Source: CALLPQ01 sp964479275 (GTDB lineage Bacteria > Pseudomonadota > Alphaproteobacteria > Caulobacterales > Parvularculaceae). From it: a stretch of 64,000 bases of DNA. The translations under genes and the position numbers were made by a program. Positions 1 through 9,271 of the stretch are shown piece by piece. Where the stretch lies: the NCBI GenBank assembly GCA_964479275.1, contig CAYZLR010000004.1, positions 1 to 64,000 on the forward strand, written 5' to 3'. Numbering within the stretch: the stretch's first letter is position 1; every line of letters starts with the position of its first letter. The notes beneath the pieces were generated by a model. The model made no database searches, was not told the origin of the DNA, and saw only the letters and a program-made list of their open reading frames with translations.

Positions 1-899
1 AAAATCAACAAAATACTGGATCTTGTGCCGCCTGAATCAACGGGATAAGCATTTCCAATAATTCGGCTCATGGGAATGGCTGGATCAGCATTTGCTCCAA
101 CCATCAATCCGATTTGCACGTGACGACCACGTTTTCGCAAACTATTGATGGCCTGATAACAAACCTTGGCGTTGCCAATCGCATCAATGCTCAGATGCGC
201 GCCCCCATTTGTTTTCTCGATAATTTCTTCTTCTATGCTGCTGTGTTGCGATCCATTAATTATTATTGTCGCACCTATTGCCCGGGCCAGTTCCAGTTTT
301 TCATCTTCAAGATCAATCGCAATCACCTGCGCGCCCATCGCATGGGCAATCATGATAGCAGAGAGCCCGACCCCGCCACAACCAAATACGCTTACCCATT
401 CCCCTGGTTTCACCCGGCCTTGATCAATAACGGCACGAAAAGAAGTTGCAAAACGACAACCAAGGCTTGCGGCAGTTGAAAACGCAATATCCTCGGGAAG
501 AGATACCAAATTTAAGTCTGCATAATGAATAGAAACATATTCAGCAAAAGATCCCCAATGAGTAAAACCCGGCTGAAATTGAGTATCACAGATATGTTGA
601 TACCCATTATGACACTGTTGACATGCACCACATCCCCCCACAAAGGGAACGGTCACCCTATCACCTAATTTCCAATTCTTTACGTCACGGCCAATAGCGA
701 CAATAATCCCTGCTAACTCATGACCTGGAATATGCGGGAGGTTAATATCGCGATCATGTCCTTGCCAGCCATGCCAGTCACTGCGACATAAGCCGGTGGC
801 CTTCACTTCAACAACAACCCCATGCGCTTTCGGGTCCGGATCTGGCAAATTCTTGATCGAGAGCAAGCCACCAAATTTTTCAAAATAAACTGCCTTCAT
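1..899 (-). CDS. Zinc-dependent alcohol dehydrogenase (3' end outside window)
   Basis: Medium-chain zinc alcohol dehydrogenase, oxidising an alcohol with NAD(P); the substrate cannot be told. About 299 residues are visible and the C-terminus lies beyond position 1. The catalytic zinc region reads GLCRSDWHGW near residue 40 and PGHELAG follows; the four structural-zinc cysteines are in the GGCGACQQCHNGYQHIC stretch; the Rossmann motif is GCGGVGLSA. The start at 899 has a GCAGGA ribosome binding site six bases upstream. It starts 21 bases after the stop of the TIKI-like gene, so the two are probably co-transcribed. The last 20 visible residues (after MPMSRIIGN) look less like the family than the rest; a small frameshift there cannot be judged from the part that is visible. 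Confidence 0.85.
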   Translation of the reverse strand, partial: MKAVYFEKFGGLLSIKNLPDPDPKAHGVVVEVKATGLCRSDWHGWQGHDRDINLPHIPGHELAGIIVAIGRDVKNWKLGDRVTVPFVGGCGACQQCHNGYQHICDTQFQPGFTHWGSFAEYVSIHYADLNLVSLPEDIAFSTAASLGCRFATSFRAVIDQGRVKPGEWVSVFGCGGVGLSAIMIAHAMGAQVIAIDLEDEKLELARAIGATIIINGSQHSSIEEEIIEKTNGGAHLSIDAIGNAKVCYQAINSLRKRGRHVQIGLMVGANADPAIPMSRIIGNAYPVDSGGTRSSILLI

Positions 900-920
900 A
901 TGTATCCTGCAATATCAAAA

Positions 921-1910
921 TCACTCTTTTACCACAGCGTTCGGCGATGGATTTAGCTTTTTAATATAAAAATATCCATCATAAGCAGGAAGAAACTTAT
1001 CAAACAAACCAATCTCATCATTTCCCGCTCTCGCCGATAGGATTTTATCAGCGGTTGATCGCAACTGAGAAATTTTTGTTTCATGATTACGATAACTTCC
1101 ACCTTCATATATTAACTTCAAAGAAATCGTATCGATATCAAGTCGACTTGCCATATAATCAACCCCTTCCAGAAACCCTACGCTTTGGGCTTTTCGGGCA
1201 TGAATATTACCGACGAGAACAATATAACGATCGGCCCCCTCTAACCGCTTATTAATCCCGCTCGAATGAAGCCCCTCGACTAAATTTTGTAATTTCTCCG
1301 GCGTATCCATTAATCCCTCTCGCCAAGATTTTACTTCTTGCTCTGTTTTTAAACCATCGGGAGGAATAAGGTCTAGATCTTCAATATAGGGAATAATCGT
1401 TACATTCTCCAATAACAGAGTATTCACAATCATATCAAGCATCGCTTGACTATCGCGCCCATCTTTAAATTGCCACATTTTAGGCACCATTTTCAATATA
1501 TGCGCTCTCGGGTCAGATGCGATTCTTGCTTTGTTAAACGTATCACCCACGATGCTTGCAGGGTATTCCACAAAAACATAAGTTTTTCCGCCTCTTTGGG
1601 AGGCCGCACACACATAACGACTAAAAAAATCCGGCACCTTAATTGTTCCGTGGATCTCCCCAAATATTAAAACTTTATGTTCTGCAGATTGAGCAATTTT
1701 TTCCCACCCTTTTGGGGCATTGCAATCCTTTGATAAATTTTGATTTTCTTCAGTTTTCGTATATGTAGCGCGATCGACCAAATTATCTTCACCTTGCGCT
1801 GGCGCTCTATGCGGTTTCCATAAATAACCAACCATAATCCAGGAAAAAATAACTGTAATTACCGCATAAAGAACAAATTTTACTTGTGTTAGCGTTTTAA
1901 GTATTAACAT
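921..1910 (-). CDS. TIKI/ChaN-like superfamily protein, membrane anchored
   Basis: A 329-residue protein with one N-terminal hydrophobic helix (about residues 11-30), then a soluble domain probably facing the periplasm. Two GxxH motifs are visible, GEIHG at residues 84-88 and GNIHA at 234-238, each at the end of a hydrophobic strand (KVLIF and YIVLV). That paired pattern is the hallmark of the TIKI/TraB/ChaN/EreA-like superfamily, whose members include metal-dependent proteases, haem-binding lipoproteins and esterases. No specific activity can be assigned. The start has a GGGAGAG ribosome binding site eight bases upstream. It lies just upstream of the alcohol dehydrogenase, 21 bases apart. 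The superfamily call rests on the motifs, not on a profile search. Confidence 0.6.
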   Translation of the reverse strand: MLILKTLTQVKFVLYAVITVIFSWIMVGYLWKPHRAPAQGEDNLVDRATYTKTEENQNLSKDCNAPKGWEKIAQSAEHKVLIFGEIHGTIKVPDFFSRYVCAASQRGGKTYVFVEYPASIVGDTFNKARIASDPRAHILKMVPKMWQFKDGRDSQAMLDMIVNTLLLENVTIIPYIEDLDLIPPDGLKTEQEVKSWREGLMDTPEKLQNLVEGLHSSGINKRLEGADRYIVLVGNIHARKAQSVGFLEGVDYMASRLDIDTISLKLIYEGGSYRNHETKISQLRSTADKILSARAGNDEIGLFDKFLPAYDGYFYIKKLNPSPNAVVKE

Positions 1911-2073
1911 TTTTTCACTCTCCCAGAGCTGCTACTTCAATACGCGCTCAATTGTTATCAAACCCCAATCGAATACTCACATTTATTTTTCCTTCAGTGC
2001 ACATATCACGATGAAACCTAAACAGGACAATGGAACCTTTCGCGATAAACACAGGCCAAACTATTTTTTCGCG

Positions 2074-3840
2074 TTAAAAAATAAACTCGACCTCCACCCG
2101 GCGCGCACTCTCATCTGGTGTATCGTCACGAACTGCATTTTTTTCGCCAATTGCATTAATCTCGATAATATCAGGATCAACACCATCAGCGATAAGATAA
2201 TTAGCAACTGTCTCGGCTCTTTTACGTGATAGCACCAAATTACGGGCACTATCGCCTTGACTATCGGCATATCCGGTTACACGGATTTTTTTTAGTTCAC
2301 CCACTTCATTGGCAATTCTAATGCGCCGGAGTAATTCGGCAATCTGTTCTGGTTTCAAATCTGATCGCCCGGTCGCAAAGAATACTTTGTATAGATATAA
2401 ATCTGCTGATGCCGGGGCACTTGGTGCCCGGTCAAAAACTGGCGGTGCACTAGAAGGGGGAACCGTTGTCCGTGGGGCGCGTGGTGCCGGCGCGGCTATA
2501 ATCGCATCTACCGATTCCTCTAAGACTGGTGTCGGATCCTCTTGAATGCCAGCATCCAATTGCTCTCTTGTCGCAGGATAGGCCTTTCTGGACAATGCAC
2601 AATAACGAAAATCAGGCTCTATATTGGGATCGGTCAGATAAAATGAAGGTTGATCTGATTGATCATTAAAATTGCGTTGATCCAATGCCCGTTGAACTGG
2701 CGGGGTATCGGCGAGCGCACACCTTATATCGTTTAAAATAAAGGGATCCTCCGAATAATAATTATGACCAAGGCCAAACAGCTCCGTTGCTACCGGGGTC
2801 GCATCAATCGTTTCGTAACCCTCTTCTTGACGGATATAAGGCTTGTTGCCATTTGTATCCCCAAGCCTCGGTTTGCCGTTTAAGAGTTTTGAGAAATTTA
2901 GCGCCAAATCATCATCAGAAGCATAAATCGTGACGTTTGGATCCAAGTCAACAATATTATCCGCCACCAAATCAAATACATCACGCTCCATGTCCGCTGC
3001 AGCCAATACAATTCTAAATTCGATGTCTTGTTCGAGATGGTTTTGCAAATAATCAGTGGCATAATCTTCCAGCGCCGCTGTCAAAACCCGGTTGCCCATG
3101 GAATGGGCAACAATGTTAATCCGTTTTGTTTTTAAGTCTTGAGTTAAAACGTCAAGAAATTTCGAAAGATATGGCGCTGCATCACGTGCGGCTTCGCCAT
3201 CATTAAAATAAGATTTGAGCGACAAGCGCCCTGCTGAAGGCCAACTGAACAAAACAGGGGCACCAGGGTTAAATCCATACCCCTCTCCTAGGTCCACCGC
3301 TAATTGCGCTGAACGAATAATAGCGGATTCAAACTTAACATTAAATCCATGTATGAACAAAAGAATTGAGTCGCTGTACTGATCCTTCATGGCTTTGCTT
3401 AAATCATTGACAAACCGCTCCTTTCCATCAGCGGTGATGCGCGTGACAAAGACAAACCGTTCCTGCTCGCGTCTTTCCTTTGGAGCTTTGCCTTTCGCTA
3501 ACGGTGTTTCCCCCAATTCACGCTCGCCTCCTTGAGATACCAATCTGGGAAGCCATACATCTGCTCGGCCAAAAGAGAGAATATTCGCATTATACCCCTC
3601 AACCCGTTCAACATCGCGTTGTAGTTTTCCCTGCAATCTATCTGATTGATCCTGCAGCCGCACTGCGCGGTTTGTGCCATAAAAAACGCTCACACACTCC
3701 ACATTAGCATCTAAATCAATACAATCAGTTCCAAATTCAGGATGGCGCGTCACCGAGCTTGCGCAAGCCGAGAGCGCAAACAGGACAACACCAAGGCCCA
3801 CAATCGATTTCATCCGGGTATTGAGATTAGTATAAATCAT
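2074..3840 (-). CDS. Lipoprotein fusing a DUF900-type serine hydrolase to an OmpA peptidoglycan-binding domain
   Basis: The chosen ATG at 3840 has GGGGGA seven bases upstream; an upstream TTG at 3855 would overlap that site. The N-terminus is a lipoprotein signal ending in LSAC (Cys 26), so the protein is probably lipidated and attached to the outer membrane. Next comes an alpha/beta-hydrolase of the DUF900 kind: oxyanion strand ILLFIHGF near residue 160 and nucleophile elbow AHSMGN with Ser near 247. A linker rich in proline and alanine leads to a C-terminal OmpA-like domain starting FFATGRSDL and containing GYADSQGDSARNLVLSRKRAE, which is expected to bind peptidoglycan. Substrate is unknown; an envelope esterase or lipase tethered to the wall is an inference. 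It is transcribed alone, with no close partner on its strand. Confidence 0.75.
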   Translation of the reverse strand: MIYTNLNTRMKSIVGLGVVLFALSACASSVTRHPEFGTDCIDLDANVECVSVFYGTNRAVRLQDQSDRLQGKLQRDVERVEGYNANILSFGRADVWLPRLVSQGGERELGETPLAKGKAPKERREQERFVFVTRITADGKERFVNDLSKAMKDQYSDSILLFIHGFNVKFESAIIRSAQLAVDLGEGYGFNPGAPVLFSWPSAGRLSLKSYFNDGEAARDAAPYLSKFLDVLTQDLKTKRINIVAHSMGNRVLTAALEDYATDYLQNHLEQDIEFRIVLAAADMERDVFDLVADNIVDLDPNVTIYASDDDLALNFSKLLNGKPRLGDTNGNKPYIRQEEGYETIDATPVATELFGLGHNYYSEDPFILNDIRCALADTPPVQRALDQRNFNDQSDQPSFYLTDPNIEPDFRYCALSRKAYPATREQLDAGIQEDPTPVLEESVDAIIAAPAPRAPRTTVPPSSAPPVFDRAPSAPASADLYLYKVFFATGRSDLKPEQIAELLRRIRIANEVGELKKIRVTGYADSQGDSARNLVLSRKRAETVANYLIADGVDPDIIEINAIGEKNAVRDDTPDESARRVEVEFIF

Positions 3841-4107
3841 GCCGTTATCCCCCAAAGCATTTTACTAAGATGGGCAATTGTCTTGCCATCTATCTATTTT
3901 TTATCAATCTTAACAATTTAATCCGGTTTGGGCAATTATGCCATAACCAGAACACTTATCGCAAAAGAATGGCATTAAGGCCTCAACAGCGCTAGTATTA
4001 CAGCCAAACAATCTATCTCATATTGAAGTGTGAGACGGCAACTCATCATTGAGAATCCACTCTAGGTGGCTTAGCGAGCAAGAGAAGTTTCAACACAGAA
4101 GTCGGAA

Positions 4108-6369
4108 TTACTTCCCAAATTTCCTGGATGTCGGGAACCCTTTAGGCACAATCTTACCGGCTTGAGCCCGCTTACCAATATAAGGCTTCCATCCATCGAT
4201 GGTCTGCACACGCCCGGATCGATCAACCCAGGTTAAGCCCTCTTTTTTAGCAAACAGTTTTGCGTCAGATAAACCCCCTTGTGCATATTTTTGTAACAGC
4301 ACGCCTTTACCGCGGCTCATCTCCGGCAAATCTTTTGCGCTAAAAATCAATAATTTTTTATTGTCGCCAACAACAGCAATTAAATCTCCTGTGGCATCAC
4401 GACAAACAATTGCCTCCGAGTCGCCGGGAACATTAAGCACCTGTTTGCCTTTTTTTGTTGTGGCCAAGCAATCAGCTTCAGTACAGATAAAGCCATGCCC
4501 GGACGAAGATGCGACTAGAAATTTTCGGCTACCATCATAAATAAAAGCAGCAGTAATGGCTTGATCATTTTCCAAATCGACCATTAAGCGTATCGGCTCT
4601 CCGTGGCCACGACCGCCTGGTAATGCGTGTACATCCAGGGTATAAAATTTTCCGTTCGTCGCAAAGAGCATTAATTTTTCATTGGTCATCGCATGAACTG
4701 CCTGACCGCTGCGATCCCCGTCTTTATATTTTACAGACTTCAGGTCTTCGACGTGGCCTTTTAGCGTTCTAATCCAACCTTTTTCAGAGATGATGACAGT
4801 GACAGGCTCTTTTTCAATCAACGCATCAAGGTCAAGCTCTTCTGCCTCCGGTGCTTCAGCAAACTGTGTTCGCCGTGCTCCCAAATCAGATTTTGAATCA
4901 AACGCTTTTTTCACTTCTCGTAATTGCTCTGCAATTTTTTTCCATTGAGCGTCAGTTGATTTCAGCAAAGCTTTTAACTCGCGTTGTTCTTTTTTCAACG
5001 CTTTATGCTCATTCTTGATTTCCATTTCTTCAAGCTTGCGCAATGCCCTTAAGCGCATATTCAAGATAGCTTCGGCTTGAACGTCAGAAAGCTTAAATGT
5101 TTTCATCAGTTCTTTTTTCGGCTCGTCCTCAAAACGGATAATCCGTATAACCTCGTCAATATTGAGATAAGCAATCAAAAACCCATCAAGTAACTCAAGA
5201 CGGCGGGCGATTTTATCAAGGCGAAATTCAGTGCGTCGGATCAATACATTTCGACGATGATCAAGCCAAGCTTGTAATACATCCCGAAGGCCCATAACGC
5301 GCGGCGCGCCCTCGGCGTCGAGTACATTTAAATTCATCGAAAAACGAGACTCGAGATCCGTTAATTTGAAAACAGTCTCCATCAAAGCCGTAGCTTCAAT
5401 ATTTTGAGATTTTGGCTCCAACACAAGCCGGATGTCCTCTGCACTTTCATCGCGGACATCTGACAGGACCGTCAATTTTTTAGATTGAATCAAGTCAGCA
5501 ATTTTTTCGATCAATTTTGACTTTTGTACCTGATATGGGATTTGCGTAATCACGATCTGGTATTTACCGCGAGTCAGCTCTTCTGTTTCCCACTTCGCTC
5601 TGACGCGAAATCCTCCGCGCCCGCTGGTGTAACTTTGCGCCATATCTTCTGCGGTTTCAATGCAGACACCCCCGGTTGGGAAATCGGGTCCCTTTACGTA
5701 CTTCATCAATGTACGAACATTAGCATTCGGGGCTTTAATTAAATGGAGCGATGCGTCAATTAACTCTGCCACATTATGCGGGGGAATTGATGTTGCCATA
5801 CCCACCGCAATCCCGGATGCGCCATTGGCGAGAAGATTTGGAAAGGCTGCGGGTAAAACAGCCGGCTCATTATCTTCACCATCGTAAGTCTCGCGAAAAT
5901 CGACGGCATTTTCGTCAATGCCCTCAAGGAGCATTTGCGCTGCTTGCGTTAATCGGCTCTCAGTATAACGCATTGCAGCCGGGTTATCGCCGTCTATATT
6001 CCCAAAATTCCCTTGACCATCGACAAGCGGAATACGCACTGAAAAATCTTGGACCAAACGCGCCATGGCATCATAGATCGACGCATCTCCATGGGGGTGA
6101 TAATTCCCCATCACCTCGCCCACAACTTTTGCGGATTTCTTATAGCTTCCCGACGGGTTAAGCTTCATTTGACGCATGGCATACAAAATTCGGCGATGCA
6201 CCGGTTTCATCCCATCGCGCACATCCGGTAATGCCCGAGACGTGATCGTTGAAAGCGCATAGGCCAAGTAGCGCTGGCCCAATGCCTCATCAAGAGGTTC
6301 CAGAAAGATATCTTCTGGTTTGGGAGCGCTAACAGATTTCGGGGTCGGAGGGTTCTTTTTTCTTGCCAT
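4108..6369 (-). CDS. parC: DNA topoisomerase IV subunit A
   Basis: ParC cleaves and rejoins DNA as half of topoisomerase IV (with ParE) to decatenate daughter chromosomes. The protein has about 753 residues, usual for alphaproteobacteria. The winged-helix core reads LPDVRDGMKPVHRRILYAM; the catalytic tyrosine is in AAMRYTESRL; a long coiled coil (LRALRKLEEMEIKNEHKAL) and a C-terminal beta-propeller follow. The short propeller separates it from GyrA. The quinolone-determining stretch reads HPHGDASIYDAM, so the residue aligned with E. coli Ser80 is Ala and that aligned with Glu84 is Asp. The ATG at 6369 was preferred over a GTG six bases upstream; neither has a clear ribosome binding site. The gene is divergent from the exported-protein gene at 6625. 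Confidence 0.96.
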   Translation of the reverse strand: MARKKNPPTPKSVSAPKPEDIFLEPLDEALGQRYLAYALSTITSRALPDVRDGMKPVHRRILYAMRQMKLNPSGSYKKSAKVVGEVMGNYHPHGDASIYDAMARLVQDFSVRIPLVDGQGNFGNIDGDNPAAMRYTESRLTQAAQMLLEGIDENAVDFRETYDGEDNEPAVLPAAFPNLLANGASGIAVGMATSIPPHNVAELIDASLHLIKAPNANVRTLMKYVKGPDFPTGGVCIETAEDMAQSYTSGRGGFRVRAKWETEELTRGKYQIVITQIPYQVQKSKLIEKIADLIQSKKLTVLSDVRDESAEDIRLVLEPKSQNIEATALMETVFKLTDLESRFSMNLNVLDAEGAPRVMGLRDVLQAWLDHRRNVLIRRTEFRLDKIARRLELLDGFLIAYLNIDEVIRIIRFEDEPKKELMKTFKLSDVQAEAILNMRLRALRKLEEMEIKNEHKALKKEQRELKALLKSTDAQWKKIAEQLREVKKAFDSKSDLGARRTQFAEAPEAEELDLDALIEKEPVTVIISEKGWIRTLKGHVEDLKSVKYKDGDRSGQAVHAMTNEKLMLFATNGKFYTLDVHALPGGRGHGEPIRLMVDLENDQAITAAFIYDGSRKFLVASSSGHGFICTEADCLATTKKGKQVLNVPGDSEAIVCRDATGDLIAVVGDNKKLLIFSAKDLPEMSRGKGVLLQKYAQGGLSDAKLFAKKEGLTWVDRSGRVQTIDGWKPYIGKRAQAGKIVPKGFPTSRKFGK

Positions 6370-6624
6370 ACCCACTGATTAGCAGAGTCGTCACACAATT
6401 CTATAGGCGAATGATGAGCGTTTTGCACAATACCGCTCGCTTCAAAGCATTTTCAAGAACATTAAGCACTAATAGAAAAGCTGTAAATGGCCCGATTTTT
6501 AACTGAACAGCGCTCAAAATATTCAATTTAAGCCGTGATATCGGAGAATTCTGGAAAATTTCTTCAAAAGTATCATGATTTTGGTCGGTTTTTAGGGCAA
6601 CTTGCCTTAAAAGTTGAAGCAAGT

Positions 6625-7380
6625 ATGAAAAACCGATACCAAAATATAATGTTTTTTACCCGCCATTTTCAACCTATTGGCGTAAAAACTATTACGCCAT
6701 TCTGGATGATCGGTTTACTTTTTCTGATTACATTTTATTCAACAGATAGTCTTGCCCAGAGCAAACAGAGTTTGCCATTACCTGTTGAAAACGCGCTCTC
6801 AGCAGCTGAAGTGCATCAAAACTTGCGGGCTTCCTTTACGATAAAATTCGTATGGGAAAACGATATTGAAATTATCGAACGATATGACGCAATTTCACAG
6901 GCTTGGACGCCTATATCAGGCAATAAAGAGCGACTGAGCAGACGCGGACGCGAAAGGCTGCGTAAGTACAAAAAGCTCGAAGCAAAGCCTGGTGGTCTTT
7001 TATATAGCGATTATCGAGATAATTTAAAAAATGTTGCGTTAAAAGAGAAAACTTCACAGGCATTGATTTATAAATTCTCATCGCCCCAAATACCTCGCCA
7101 TATTCGCTCCCCAGAGAACTACATCAAAACGGAATTAATTCTAGACCCAAATGAGGGCTGGATCCGCAAATATTTAGTTACGACATTAAGACCATTTCGC
7201 AAGAGCATAACGTCAAATCTCAGTGCTTTTTCCTTTGAGCAAGAGTTTAATAAGCCTTTTCCTAATGGCCCCGCCCTAATGACAAGGCTTTATTGCCGTT
7301 TGAAGGGAAATAACGCCTTTGTTAAGGTCGATGAAGAGTTTTCCATTGATTTTTATGATTTTAAGATTATCGACGACTAG
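6625..7380 (+). CDS. Exported protein of unknown function
   Basis: I do not recognise this family. The ATG at 6625 gives a 251-residue protein with a signal peptide: a basic N-region, a hydrophobic core (WMIGLLFLITFYS) and a likely cleavage site after DSLA. An earlier start at 6535 would put 30 residues before the signal and is less likely. The mature part is rich in charged and aromatic residues with no cysteine cluster or catalytic motif I can name. It lies 22 bases upstream of the glycosyltransferase gene on the same strand, between two blocks of minus-strand housekeeping genes, so the pair may be one transcript. A link to surface polysaccharide is only suggested by that neighbour. Confidence 0.6.
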   Translation: MKNRYQNIMFFTRHFQPIGVKTITPFWMIGLLFLITFYSTDSLAQSKQSLPLPVENALSAAEVHQNLRASFTIKFVWENDIEIIERYDAISQAWTPISGNKERLSRRGRERLRKYKKLEAKPGGLLYSDYRDNLKNVALKEKTSQALIYKFSSPQIPRHIRSPENYIKTELILDPNEGWIRKYLVTTLRPFRKSITSNLSAFSFEQEFNKPFPNGPALMTRLYCRLKGNNAFVKVDEEFSIDFYDFKIIDD

Positions 7381-7402
7381 ATAGAGCCAGCAACTTATTC
7401 CC

Positions 7403-8542
7403 ATGCCAATGCGTGTCCTTCATGTCTTGAAATATGCTCACCCGGGTTTCAGCGGTGAATCTGTGTTTACAGACAGATTGACTCTTCAGCTCAAGAAAGT
7501 CGCTCCAGACATTAACCACGATATGCTGGCTACTTTGACCAGTACCTCTGATTTTGACGATCAAGACGCGACCAATGGGATCGATAAACGTTTCTTTTTA
7601 CTATCCAATGAATCAGAAATTTTGACCTCATCGAAAAAATTGATCGATTGGCTTTGGCTTCACCGCAATCGTTACGACATCATCCATTTCCATACTCATG
7701 TCGATCGTACATTTTTTGCTTATTCGATGGCACGTAAGCTGGGGAAGAGAACGCTTTATACGGCCACACTCGATGATAGCGTAGCGGGTTTAATTAGCGG
7801 TTATAGCCCCAAATATCGCCCCTTTGCCCGACGTGCTTTGCGTCGATTTGATCATTTCATTGCAATCAGCCCAGGGCTCTATCAGCACTCAGCCCCTTGT
7901 CTGCGTAAAAACCGGATTTCTCATATTCCAATAGGAATCCCCTGCCCCCCGATGCATGAAGCCATTACTGAGCGCGCGAAACTCAAGACATTGGGGATCC
8001 CAGATGATCATCAAACCATACTAACTGTCGGCGCTGTCTGTCCACGAAAAGCCCAATTAGAGTTGGTAAAAGCGGTCGCAAATCCAGCTTTAAAGGCCCG
8101 AAAGTTGAGCTTAGTAATGGTGGGGCCTACGACCCATCCTGATTACCAAAATCAAATTTTGGATTATGCGAAAGCCCATCATATTCAAGATCGAATTATT
8201 TTAGCCGGACGACGCAATGATGTCGACACGCTCTTGCGCGAAGTTGATGTTTTTGGTTTTTCTTCTGCACATGAGGGATTTGGGACGGCTGTCATTGAAG
8301 CCATGGCGCGGCGCGTTCCCGTAGTTGCCAAACCAATTGAAGGCGTAAACGAAGATTTTGTTATCCCTGAAAAAACAGCACTTACTTTTGAGACTCATGA
8401 TCAATTAGTGTCAGCCATTGTCGATATTCTGGATAATGAGGAAAAGACTGCTCAGCGCGTTCACGCAGCTGAAGCATTGGTAAGAGAACAATATCGCATG
8501 GATAAAATTGCAGAAAAATACCTCGCTCTCTATAGAGCATAA
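7403..8542 (+). CDS. Glycosyltransferase, GT4 (GT-B fold) family
   Basis: A 379-residue glycosyltransferase that moves a sugar from a nucleotide-sugar donor to an acceptor, probably on the cytoplasmic side of the membrane during glycan or lipid glycosylation. The N-terminal domain starts with VLHVLKYAHPGFSGESVFTD, a typical GT4 start with a glycine-rich loop. The C-terminal donor domain carries LTVGAVCPRKAQLELVKA, then the EX7E-type motif EGFGTAVIEAMARRVPVV near residue 290. Full length for the family. Acceptor and sugar cannot be read from sequence. It converges with recO, whose stop is only four bases away, with no obvious terminator hairpin between them. Confidence 0.85.
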   Translation: MPMRVLHVLKYAHPGFSGESVFTDRLTLQLKKVAPDINHDMLATLTSTSDFDDQDATNGIDKRFFLLSNESEILTSSKKLIDWLWLHRNRYDIIHFHTHVDRTFFAYSMARKLGKRTLYTATLDDSVAGLISGYSPKYRPFARRALRRFDHFIAISPGLYQHSAPCLRKNRISHIPIGIPCPPMHEAITERAKLKTLGIPDDHQTILTVGAVCPRKAQLELVKAVANPALKARKLSLVMVGPTTHPDYQNQILDYAKAHHIQDRIILAGRRNDVDTLLREVDVFGFSSAHEGFGTAVIEAMARRVPVVAKPIEGVNEDFVIPEKTALTFETHDQLVSAIVDILDNEEKTAQRVHAAEALVREQYRMDKIAEKYLALYRA

Positions 8543-8546
8543 GTCT

Positions 8547-9269
8547 CTATTTCTCTTGCAACAAATCTATTATTCTTAGGCGGGCTTCAGGTAGTTGTTT
8601 ATTGGAGAGATGTAAAATTCTAGTTTCGATAAAATAACCTGTCGTCTTTAATCCATCTAGAGCGTTTTGCGTTGATATTGCTCCGCCCTCTCCCCCTAAA
8701 AAGGAAGGTAAGGGCAGTAATTTATCTTGATAAGGCTCACCGGCTTGCGCGCTTACAGCACAAGCTGATTTAGGAGATACATAAACCAGATTATCTCTAG
8801 CTCCTGTCGCCGCACAACGATCGAGCGTCAGGCCAAACCCCATATCACTCAAGAGTCCAAGCTCCCAGCGAGCCATTAACGCTGGCCAGATTTCTCTTTC
8901 CTCCAGATTATTAAGGCACACTTTCATACCCTGATAAATTGCTGAGTGGGCCTCACGCTCGGGTAGACACGTATTTGCAATCGCGCATATTGCTGAAAGG
9001 GCTTGCAATGACAGCCGCGCCATCATTAACTCGGCAGCATGCGGTGTTATCATTTCTATAGTGAAGGTTCCAAGGCTTTCTGATAGCCGCCCTCGCCATT
9101 GGGCACGGACAAGGTTTCCAGGCTGCAATAGCGGTGTCTTTCGCCTCCCACTGCCGCCAAAAACCAGGCCTGCCCAACGCCCCTGGTTCGGTGTCAATAT
9201 CTCTGCTACCGCATGTCCCTCTCCATGAGGGCGCGCTGCCAGTACTATGCCTTCATCAGACCATTCCAT
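8547..9269 (-). CDS. recO: DNA repair protein RecO
   Basis: RecO helps load RecA onto SSB-coated DNA in the RecFOR pathway. The 240-residue length fits. The N-terminal OB-fold begins MEWSDEGIVLAARPHGEGHAVAEILT, the usual RecO start, followed by the helical domain (LSLQALSAICAIA) and a C-terminal half with FLGGEGGAISTQNALDGLKTTG. It is the last gene of the rnc-era-recO run, starting three bases after the stop of the SnoaL-like gene. This order is common in alphaproteobacteria. Confidence 0.93.
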   Translation of the reverse strand: MEWSDEGIVLAARPHGEGHAVAEILTPNQGRWAGLVFGGSGRRKTPLLQPGNLVRAQWRGRLSESLGTFTIEMITPHAAELMMARLSLQALSAICAIANTCLPEREAHSAIYQGMKVCLNNLEEREIWPALMARWELGLLSDMGFGLTLDRCAATGARDNLVYVSPKSACAVSAQAGEPYQDKLLPLPSFLGGEGGAISTQNALDGLKTTGYFIETRILHLSNKQLPEARLRIIDLLQEK

Positions 9270-9271
9270 AT

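Noticed and set aside
2061..2270. Short minus-strand open frame at the end of the lipoprotein gene
   Set aside because: It lies in another frame of the OmpA-domain coding region; the OmpA domain reads through cleanly in the main frame.
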